Assembly: GCF_954871325.1 (NCBI RefSeq) | Contig: NC_088777.1 | Location: 32,527,366 to 32,591,365 of the forward strand | DNA from: Gordionus sp. m RMFG-2023 | Lineage: Eukaryota; Nematomorpha; Gordioida; Chordodea; Parachordodidae | Reading direction: 5' to 3' | DNA: 64,000 nucleotides | In this document: positions 41,257-53,200 of the stretch, piece after piece | Layout: each line of letters opens with the position of its first letter | Numbering within the stretch: the stretch's first letter is position 1 | Notes under the pieces: model-generated | What the model was told of the DNA's origin: nothing | Seen by the model: only the letters and a program-made list of their open reading frames with translations | Database searches by the model: none | Position numbers and translations under genes: made by a program

Positions 41257-44200
41257 CTGGATATAAAAAAATACATCGATAAACTATAAATAATTAAGAA
41301 TATAATTTTTTTTCATATTGTTACCCATATCTTTCCTTTCTCTCTGTCATTTTTATTTTCTTTCATTATTATATATAAAATCTTTCATTTATCTCTAATT
41401 AGTGATGTTAAAAGAACTAGTCATATTTTTTTTTCCAACTGCCAAAAGTAACAAGTACTTTTAAAATATTTTATATCTTAATAAATATATTCAAATAATT
41501 ATTATATTTAATATGTTATATTAAATTGATTTAATTTAACATTTTGTTTAAATGTCTGTTTCTGTATGTGTGCCTTTATTTATATATATTTGATCAAACC
41601 ATTTAATCAGACATAATTATGAATTCTGACTGATCATTTGATGAAGATAACAATCAAATTATTAGAATGATGAAATAGAAACTGTACCATACCCTTCTAC
41701 AACTATTACCAAAACAACGGATTTAAATGTAAAAATTGGTTAAATTTCTAAAAATATTTTGGATTTCACAAAGAGAAGGCTGAGTACAGAAATATTCCAA
41801 AAAAAGATATATTTCAGCAACTAACTCATCTACAGTCAATCTATGGAAGCACATCTCTAATTTATTTTCACATAACTTGTATTAAATAATTTTACTAGAT
41901 TTTTGTTAGATGTATATGTAACAAGATTTTTTTTTGCCTAATATTATATAAAAATAATTAAACTAACTTTATATAAATAATTATATATTCTTATATAAAA
42001 TATATAAATTTATAGGGAACATATATCATCACCAATCCAAAATAAAGATAACTATAGATAACATGAATTCATCAACACCAAATAAATTAGAACAAATTAA
42101 AAACTTCCTGTGATATTTTTATTGAGCTAATAAATACTCTGCAACCTAATATAAAAATGATATGTAAACAAATCTTAACTTCAAGAATATCTAAATATAT
42201 TATTTAAATGAAGGATATTTTAAATGAGAGATTATTAGCGCCTAATTTTGTTTGCACAACAGCTACTACTTCTGAGTTCTGATTTACATGACTGATTACC
42301 TTCCCAGGCACAGAAAATGTTATGGTCATACATTAAACTTAGTGGCAAAGATGCCAATAAGATCTTTTTAGAGAATTATTATAAGAAAGCATAACGTTGC
42401 CATGTCAAAATGCCAATGTTTGTGAAAGTTACAAAATAAATCTGGGTCATAATCTGTACTAATTAAAAAGAGTATAAATTGTCAACTACCATATCCCGTG
42501 TAAAATTTTGATGTTGATAATGAACAAGAAAATTTTATACAAACACATTATCTTATACGATGATTTCCTAGATTTAAACTTTTTATTAAATATAATGTCC
42601 CTATATCAAGTGTTCCCGTATAATTTGTTCAGTCATGGAACGCTTATTTATGGAAAGAAATGAGCGGATCTTTTAGAAAATTTATTAAACCAGAATTTTC
42701 ATAAAAAATAATCTGTGCAATATCGTGATATTTTGTTTCGATGTATATATATTCTATTCTCTAGTTTCAGTGTAATTCATTTTATCGTAAATTTTTTTAT
42801 ATTAAATAAAAAAAATAATGCGTTATATAAATAATTTATAAAGTAACTTATAATGTATCTGAACTCGTTACCCTTTAAGAATGTAACTAGTACTTGTTAA
42901 AATAATCATGTGAAATCGAACAATATTTTACCGTTCCCGGAGCGTAAAACGCTTTAGGATGGTTCACAGGATCCGCCCTGAAACATGGCAGGGGTATAAT
43001 GTTTGAAGGATTAACCAGATATCTCCTATAAAGTTATTTAATTTTTTTTATAAATACGCTATAAATTTAAAAAAAATAAACGAATGTATAAAATATTTTA
43101 AAATAAAAAGTTAATATAATATAAATAGATATTGTCTCGTTCGAGAATAGGGAATCCCCTTATACATAGTGTTCTTTGTTCCTTTTAAGAATTTGGTAAG
43201 TTCTGAATTAGAAAATTTTTAAATGTGCATTCAGGTTTTAATAGTTTGGTTGGCACTAAATTTCTGTTTAAGATGCTTATAAATAAATTATGAAGCGCCT
43301 AAAATAAATTTGTAAAATACTTTTTATATTTATTGAAATTTATTACTCTCTACTCTCGTCCACATCAATTATCTCGTACATGCCGCCATATAAAGCTCCC
43401 GCGCTGTTTTTCTTTATTTTACAGTGTCCAGATTTCGTGATTTTTAGGGAGGGTGTCATTTTAAGATTCGAATCTTTGGTTTGACTATATTCTTCGTTAG
43501 TAAACCTAGGAATAGAAGGCCAAAATTTGCCCACTTTCGCGAGAATCCATACGTTCTCGTCCTCTAGCTGTGTTTCTTGGGAAAAGCAAGTTCTTATTTT
43601 ATACAACAAAATTCAAGATTTTAATATGTGCAGCTAATCTATGATAATATAGGTTTTGCCATTTGTCCCTTTCTTTTTTTCCGTTCTTTCTTAGCACATA
43701 TACTTTTGAAAATAGATAAAATAATATCTCAAATTTTTATAAAAAAATACATTTTATTTTTTGATTCCATGGTGGCATCCGCATCATTCTCGCCAACCGA
43801 TCGTTGGAATTTATGCTTGAGAGGTGTGGAGGCATAAAAAATTTTGGGCTTATGTTCGGATTCTTATAATATTTCGGAGAGAAAACGATTTTTAAGCATT
43901 CTATTTAAGCCAGAAATTTCTAATAGATATATAGCATTGTATTTTTAACAGAATTAATGTAACGTTTTATTAGGGTTGCATAGATATTAGTATGGATATG
44001 GGAAGATAGTTGCAAATATTTTCAAAGGGTCAATTCAATCTAAACGATTTTTATGGGTTTTTTTAAACATTCTTTTTACATTTAGTAATAAATTAAAAAG
44101 TTAAAAGCGAAAAACATAACAAAATTTCTGGACGCTAAAAATGTTAAGAGTGATGATACGTTTGATAAGTAGGTTAGTTATATATTATATTTAGTGAAAT

Positions 44201-47200
44201 CGTTTGAGTTAGTAATTACTTCTTTTTTTTAAACCATATATCCTTTTTTTAAGTTTTTACGTACAAGTTGTATATTTTCTTTTACTAGTAACATTTATCT
44301 TTTGTAACATGTTTACAAAATTGGGTAATTTTTATAAAAAATATTTTAGGGATGCACCGATATTTTTCATCGGATCTGATAGTGCATTCTTCATCTTTTA
44401 AAAAATATCGGCTATCAGCCGATATGATAAAATTTTCCTATCTGATAAAATGGGTGTCTTCATTTTTAAAAAATTTATTTCAAATTTGATAATATATTAG
44501 TTTATTACTTATTATACAAATAGATTTTTTATATAAATAAGTGATTTATCATTAAAAATATTTAATCGATCGTACTTATTTTATGGCATGTAGATGTTAT
44601 ATTTAAAAGTATTTAGTAGATGTATTCATTAAGTATTAAAACGATTAGCATATTTACAATCAGATATGATATCGGATCAGTATTCGGCCCATATCTAATA
44701 TTGGTAATATCGGATTGGCTTTCAAAAAGTGGTATCGGTACACCCCAAATATATATACTCAATTGAAAATCTTACTCATTTTTATCACGTCTTTTAACCT
44801 CTCATTCCATATAAGTATTTTCAGGTAACACTATTTTTTATATATATAAATTTGTTAATAACGTCATTACAGTGCAAACTAATTGAATTTGCGTTTCATA
44901 ATGTAAAAGAAAACAAGATGGTATCGTGCTAATTGAAAAACAATTTATAAACGTTAATAGAAACTGGTTTGCAATTTTTTCTAAAGTTCAATTAGGTCGC
45001 AATATTATGGTCACTTTTTATAAAATCAAATTTATTATTTTTTTGTTATTAATTTAGCAATTAGATTTTTTAAGATAAAAATATTAAAACAATTAATTTC
45101 AAAATAAATTAGTTTTCCCCTTTTATGATGTCAATATTTATATCACTAGTGGTTTCTGATCGTATTAGGTAAATTCAGCTAAACTTTTATCGCGAAACTT
45201 TACCCGCGAATACATCTTAAAGAAACTTTTATAGCGAACCCTTTATAGCGAATTTTCTACCGCGAATGCGCGAAGTCATTATCGCGAGCGCATTACTGAA
45301 AACAGTGAATATATTGCTAATTTGATTTATTTAAAGGAAAATAACATATACAATATTCATTTACCCACAAAAGTTCTTTAAATCATAACCAGAAATGTTT
45401 ATGGATCTTTTATTAATTAAGTAGGCATGTAACCTTTATCTGAAGTGAAAGAAAATAAATTAGCCAATTTCTTTCTGGTTTCTCTCATTCTTGGTTGTAA
45501 GTACGGAGGAGAGAGTTCAAGTTTTTACCCCAATAAATCCCCCCCCCCCCCCTTATAAATTTTAAAAATGTGCTTTATGCTATTAAAAGCACATTTTAAC
45601 AAATATTCTTATAAATTTTTCCAATCAAGATAAAAAAATGCTGAAAGTTAAAATTTTTTCCTGATTTCAGATTATTTCTAAAAATCATAAGATCCAAGTA
45701 ATTTTTTAAAATTTTCTCAGAATTTTTTTATTAATTTTCCGAGTTATTAAAACTCAAGAAATCATGCTTATGCACTTAAAAATAGAAGAAATAATAAAAA
45801 AAATTTGAGTGATTTTCTAAGAAATTCAATTCTGAGAAAATTAAAATTTTTGTTAGCAAAATCATCTTTTGGGGATTCAGTAAAAGTTACTTTAATTAGT
45901 TTTATTTCTAAGTAATGTGAAAATAAAAATATACGTTGTAGCACTATTCTACATATTGGCTTAAGCTTCAAAATTAATGTTTGCCAAAGTTTGGCAAGCT
46001 TCATGCTTAAGACTGCGTCTTAATATTAGATTAAAATTACTATCAAATTTGAGCTAATATTTTATTTAAAGAACGTAAAATCATGAGATTGAAATATTTT
46101 GAATTGGGGAAATCCCTTATACTTAGATGCAATTTATTTTTGAATCGCCATTCAAAATTAGATAAAGACAATTAATTAATTCTGTTTTAGATTTGTGACT
46201 GGCAAAACTGATTGACGAATTTATAAATATTTAGTTTTTCAGACAATAAATATTGGAGCAACCCAGATATCAATTTTACCAATAGGTTCCTTGTGCGATT
46301 CTTATAAAATAAGACTTCAAGGAAAAGCATAGGGCAGAATAACAAGATTATTTTATTCCACTAATAAATTTTACAAGCCAAATAGTTCATTAATCATTAT
46401 ATAAATTATTAAGGCCAAAAGAAAATTAAAAACTCTATCATTGAATCAATCTTGTACCTATTTTAAAAAAAATATTATTCAACTAATATGATCATAAAAA
46501 TAAATGTTTCAAAGTAAAATAGTGACTATTTGTAATTATTACAATATTAAACTCGAGATATTAAATTCACTAAAAGAATTTCGCGAAATAGTTTTCGCTT
46601 TGTCTTTGCAAGTTGATTTTCATTTTAATGACTTCGCTATAAAATTTTCGCGCTTATTGATTCGTGATAAAAGTTTCGCTGTAATGTATTCGTTTTAAAA
46701 ATTTCGCGATAAGGGTTACACTATAAAAAAAAATTCGCGATATTTGCTTCGGAATAGTATTCGCAATAAAAGTTTCGCCATAAAATGCAGCAATAAACGA
46801 AATTCGCTGCAAAAGTTTCGCGATAAGTTTCGCTGAATTGACATGAAACCGTTTCTTTACCACTCTCCACTCCATAGCTTCGGACAGAATTGACTTTGAT
46901 CCCTTTTAATTTATTTTGTAATGTTTTTTTGTTACGTTTAATCGAGAGCACAGTGCCTCACCAAAAATTTAATTCTATCGATTTTCAATGGTTTAATAAA
47001 TTATTTATTGTTTTCATGTCAAATCAATCACCTTTCGGTCGACCTATTTCAATTTCGATAAAAATTTGTAAGCACGTTTGTTCTAGTTATATTAAAAATC
47101 TTAGCTGATTAGCAATTATATTAAATGAGATAATGGGGATTAAAGATATTAAAAAGCTTTTTTAAAATCTTTTACTGATGTTATATAATTAGTTTTATTA

Positions 47201-50200
47201 AAAGCTAAATTAGTTCGAATATACAAACTAATATTAATAATTGACTATTATGGGAGAAACATAAAAATTAAATTTTTTTTTAAAAATGTTGGTCATCTTA
47301 TGTTGATTTTAAAATAATTATTTCGAATATATTATGAATTATAATCTTTTAAATTTTTATTTTCTATTATTCTTTTGCCATTTTTCTAATAATTTATTCA
47401 ATAATTAGCGCGGCTGTGCAATTATTTGAAAAATATTGCGAACAATGTATAAAAAACATATAGGGGAAACCGGGGTATAACGATTGATATTCTGCATTTT
47501 TACCATAAGGTTTGGAAACATCATCAAAACAGAACAAATTATATATCTATGTGAACTATTTATTAATGTTCCTTTTTGCACAAAAGTATCTTTTTATATG
47601 GTGTAGACCTAATATTTAAAAATTAGATTTTTACAATCAGACGGAATATTTTACTTTACTTTAACGGATATCGATTGTGTAAATCGTTATTGCGTAATTT
47701 CAGGTTAAGTTATATACTACCGAATTTTTTTTATAACTAAGGCTTTAAGGAACATATATACAAATTTTTAAATTATGAGCCTTAATATATTTTGCTAAAA
47801 GCAAAAAAATTAGAGGGTGGTTTTTACAATTTTTGGGTAAAAAACGAGAGAAAAGTTTTTAAAAGATGAACATAGGCAAGAAATTAGATATAAAAATACA
47901 TCGTCAAACAATATTTAAGGTATTTATGCTCAAGGTTAAGAAGTAATTCATGTTAGCATTGTTACCCCGTCAATCGCTTTACCCTGGTAACCCCTAGATG
48001 GCGCTTGGAACGTTTCAATGCAATAAAAGGTGTTTTTCATCGTTTAAAAATCATTATAATAGTGCGCACAATATGAGGGTTTGCGTTTTGCCGTACTTTT
48101 TTAATTAAAAAAGCGTAAGGCATCTATTGTTTGAATTGAGGCGAGATCTTTAATTTTATAAAATATGTAAATGCTAGTTTAGAACAAAAAACAATTTGTT
48201 ATCAAGGTGGAAGAAGAAGGGCAAAACATCTCAATGTATATCTAAAGAAATTTATTCGTGTATGTTATGCTAAAAGGTGATCTAAAGCATTCCAATTTTT
48301 CAGCTAAACAAGAATGAAAAGGTGAACCTTTTTACATATTCTTGGTTTGATTATGATGATAATATTCCAGTAGTGATCTGTATCGGGCTTAATTTTCAAG
48401 CCCAGTAAGGATTTTTTTTATAAAAATTTGTTCGGCCCGGTCTGATCCCGAACGAAATTTTTTTATTTGTCCCGAAAAGCGCTACCCGAAATAAAAATTA
48501 TTTGTCCGCCCGGCCTATCTCGAATTTAAAAATAAAAAAATTTTAAAAAAAATATTAGGGTCGGCCCGAACTGCAATTATTTTTTTAGGCCCTTTCGCGC
48601 CCGGGCCATGATTTGAAGATCTCTAATTCCTGACAAACTGCAACAATTGCATTGATTCAGAGGACCAATTGCTTGTTATTTTAGGGTAAAATAATTAAAT
48701 TCACTTATAATAATCATTTACATGAAAGATATTTAATAATGGATGTCATTCGCACATAGCTTATATAAACAGTATATCTTCTGATGTTGATGATATAGAT
48801 ACCACAAATATTTTAGTAAAAATATTCCTTTATAACTTTAAAGTTATTTGTAAGAGAATTCTTTAGTGTATGATATCTTAATACTTTACTTTTGAAAATA
48901 TAATGATTTTCCAGGGTTGTGCATTTGACCGGTCAAATATGATTCGGTCAAGTGACTAATATTTGATTGACCGATATTTGACCGTAAATGTTTTTTAAGA
49001 TAATATTAACTTTATTCTATATATGATAGTAAAAAATGAATTATCCTTCCTTAATATTTAATCAATCTTAGGTTATGATATACTCCTACCAATTTTTTGG
49101 TTGTCGAGATCTTCAATCAATTTCTTTTCTTCGAATAAATATTACTCCAAACCCACCAATTTCTTTCTGAAAAAGAAATATAACTAGAAATCGTTTGTAA
49201 GATATTAGACACTTCTCTTAATTTTCAAGGTGGACACAAGGCCGATATCTGATTGTTTCTTATGAAAATTACTACTTTTCAGATATTTTGGCTATTAAAT
49301 ATATCGCCGCTTTTAATTCTGAAATTTATAATATCACATATTTTGATTTTCATCACCATGTAAAATGTAATCATGTATTATAATACATGCTTCCTCAAAC
49401 TCACTATAGTAAAATACTTCTCTTATATTGGGATCCAATAAATAATCAGAAGTGTGAGCACATCTATTTGGATTGTTCTTTCTTTTCAAATAATCTTTAA
49501 TTTTTTTCTTTGGAGAATTTATAAAATTATGCCATGATTATTATGTGTTTTCCAAATTAAGCATTCGTTTTTTACGTGGGTTAAAGTACATTTATCTCTT
49601 TGCACCTACAACAAGATTGTTAAATGTTAAAGAATAGTTTAAATTTTTCATCCAAGATATATCTTGATTTAATATATTATTGATAATTTCTTTCGGACAA
49701 ATATCCAACTTTTTTAACAGCTACTTTCAGAGCTTTCTTTCATATTTGTATTTGCTCCTTGCATTTTATTGACGATGTCCATTTTGTTTGGATAATTGTA
49801 CATAATAATTGACAATTAGTAATTTTCTCAAACCATGAAAATGATTATATTTATTTATATAATGAGATCCAATCAAATTAATAATGAGAAAAATTCTTTT
49901 TGTTTTATATTTCAAATATATTTTATAAAATAATAATTAAATCGATGCCCTAATTGGATTGATAAGCTTGCTTTAAATACATATTTGTTAATTATTTATT
50001 CACCAATAATTTTAGAGTATTTAACCGTATTTAACTAGATCAAATACTCCTTCGGTCAATTGACCGACCTTGCCAACCCTGTGATTTTAATTGCCTAAAG
50101 TATTTAAACCTGGATAAAACATAAATACTTTTAGATTAAATTTTACTAATTTTCACATTGATTTTCCCTCATAATAGGCCTCATTTTATCTACAAATTGA

Positions 50201-53200
50201 TTGCCACTTTGTACTAGTTGTGATAATCTCAACAGTTATAATTACTCATTCATTTCAACCTTAGAAATAAAAAATTTTTTCATTAATTGCATCATCCCAT
50301 GCCCTAAATATATAGATATACCATTTAATATAATAAACCCTTACTTTATCAATAATTCCTGCAATTCAAATTTTAAGAATTAAGAAAAATCAGGAGCGGG
50401 AACTAGATCCTTTTAGGGCTGGAGTAAAGGAGCGCCGCTTCGCCGCTCTTTCATGTATAAATTAAATTATTTTTTAAATATTAATATATTTATTTGTTAA
50501 TTAAAATTCAATAAAAATGAAATTTTATTTTATTTAAATTTATGCAATATTAAATGTAGAGCCGAGTTTTATTTTGGTTTTTCATCTAATTAGTTAAAAT
50601 ATTAAAAGATTTTCTTTCTTTTTATATTGAAAATTTCTTGGAAAATCTTGTAAGTCATATTAATTTTCATTTTATAAATATATGATGAAAAATAGTTTTT
50701 GATATTATGGATTCAGACATCATAGAAGAAGAACTCGAAATAAAAAATAAATTATCTATTTAAATAACTTTATTGCAGATTTTCAAATGTTTATGATGAA
50801 AATCCATCCTGCATTCATATTAAATTAGGAATGGATAAAAAATGCACAAAATATGAAACTAAAATACAAATTAATTAATTTTTTAAGAAAACAAATTCCT
50901 GATACGAAAATAGCTACTAGTTCACGGAAACCCTGTAATGATTTGGAAGATTTTTTTTGGATTCCATGAAATTAATCATCAGGAAGATCATATATTGGAC
51001 AAATATTTTTTAAATAATGATATCAAAATTACTATTTTTGATAAATTTCCTGATTTTAAAAAATATTTTATAAAATATAATACCACGCCTACCTCTAGTG
51101 CTCCAGTTGAGCGCCTGTTTAGTATTGCTAAACAGGTTTTAGGGGAGAGACGTGGATTTTTTGTTATTTTCAAATTTAGAAAATTTATTACTTTAAAAGC
51201 AAATAAAAGATTATAAATATTGATAAATCATTTAATATAAATAAAACATTTTTGATTAAAAAAATATATTTTCTTTCATGTACTTTCTAAAAAAATGAAA
51301 ATCAAAGGAGCAGCTATGAAGTGACACTCCATTACTTGGAGCGGGAGCTAACTCCTTTTAAAAATTTAGTAGCGGGAGCGGGAGTTAGCTCCTTTTGAGA
51401 AGTTTTTTAAAAGGAGCGTTAACAGCAAATTTTCTACAATATGCATGATCTAAAATCAATTATGATGCCTTAAAATGATTTTAAAAGATAAAAAAAGCCT
51501 TTTAGCATTAAAATGTTCAAAGGATAAAAAGGCCTTTTAGCATTAAAATGTTCAAATGATAAAAAAGCCTTTTAGCATTAAAATGTTCAAAGGATAAAAA
51601 GGCCTTTTAGCATTAAAATGTTCAAATGATAAAAAAGCCTTTTATTGTATTAAAATGTTTATATAAAGGGTCATCAATACGTTTTTTTTATTATTGGCGA
51701 TTTTATAATTACCCAGCCGCACTAACTATTGAAGAAATCCTTAGAAAAGTAGTAAAAAAATAGTAAATAAAAATTTGGAGCTCTCATAATATATGAAATA
51801 TTAATTTTAAGTTTTCAAATGGACATAAGATGACCAATATTTAAAAAAATTTAATTTGATGTTTCCCCAAAATTATCAACTATTGACTTAGTTATTCATA
51901 TTAGATTCAATATTCGAACTGATTTCGCTAAATTAATACTAATAATTTAACATGAGTATAACGTCAAAACCCGATTTTTGTACCCTTAATCCCCATTATC
52001 TCAGATAAAATTTGGTTTTTAATATAACCAGAACATAAACGTGCTTACAAATTTTTACCGAAATTGAAACCAAAATTTTCTTGCTCATTTGACATAAAAG
52101 AATTTAATCTTTTTATGTGGCAATTATTTTTTAAAATTATTTAACTCTTTTCATGGCGAAAAAAGCGTGTTGTTAAATTTTTTTCTTCTTTTTGTATAAT
52201 AAAAAGTTTTACCTTTATCTATATAAATAAAATATACTTTAAATTTTTAAATAATATTAAAAATATCATATGGATAGCATCTTTCCCAGACATATCAGGA
52301 GACATAATTTTTTTTTAAATCGGAATAGATGAAGGGGAACATTGGATTGTTACACATCCATCTTATTAAATCTGTTATAATAATCAAAATTAATCATTTT
52401 AAAGCTTTGAAAACATAAAATCGTATCTTTTTTCAATTTTAACATTGGTAAATTTAAAAATAATAAATGTCATATTTGATAACTCCGGTTTCAAATATAA
52501 ATATATAAAACTTGTGTAGTAAATTGGAATAATTAAAAATAATTTTAATTTTATTTCAGAGGTTTTAATAAAGAAGATCTTAGAATTAAGTTAAAATTTG
52601 ATATTTTGTAATTGGTTTCCTATTCATATTATCCTGCCTGAAAGTGTTAATGAAAACGGTTTCCCTTGTTTCTGATACCCTCATAATATCGACCGCCATT
52701 GATCCCTTCCAAAATTATGTGAACCGAATGAGGAGGCCAATATTCACTCCTCCTCCTCTAACCCATTATTTCATCTTGTGACAATTATCAATTTATAGAT
52801 TTAGGGTTAAAAATTGTTCAATCATCTTTTAAAATATTTAAAAACAATACATTTTTCCTAATCAAATTTGCTTCTATAAAAAGGCACGTGATTAGCGGCT
52901 GCCAGTGGCATAATTAATCTTATATTAGTCATTTTACAGGCTAACAATAGCCACCTAGTCGATATACCAGACATTGTCCAGATAAGTTTATTCTAGGCAT
53001 TTAAATGCATGCTAAATAAAGTATTTGGATATTTTACACATTTATATATTTTTGTATTTCACTTCAGAGGAAACATAAAATTAGATTATATAAAAATTTC
53101 TATTTTATAATATGGATAAGTTTATTTATTTCTTATTAATAGTAGACGATACTATATAATCTTCGTATCTAAAAAAATCTAATTATGTATCTAGGTGTTA

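Larger units (their letters stand above)
47015..52105. mobile_element. 5-kb long-TIR element carrying nested insertions
   Basis: The left arm TCATGTCAAATCAATCACCT, with TAAAAATTTGTAAGCACGTT and ATAATGGGGATTAA, is mirrored by the right arm ending at about 52100. Similarity extends about 450 bp in, through TTGGTCATCTTATG and TAGCGCGGCTGTGCAATTAT / TAGTGCGGCTGGGTAATTAT. Inside are a MITE (48371-48625), a hAT (48912-50081), a second hAT (50391-51430) and a tandem array (51487-51650). The tip resembles that of the long-TIR family at 11085 (CATGTCAAATC), so it may be a distant member. Confidence 0.65.

Noticed and set aside
43628-43837. Plus-strand frame opposite an SGF29-like exon
   Set aside because: Shadow of the minus-strand exon at 43751-43862, which fits the phase chain.
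46504-47108. Several overlapping frames on both strands
   Set aside because: Products of the TTTCGCGATAAAAG array and of a TIR arm; no domain.
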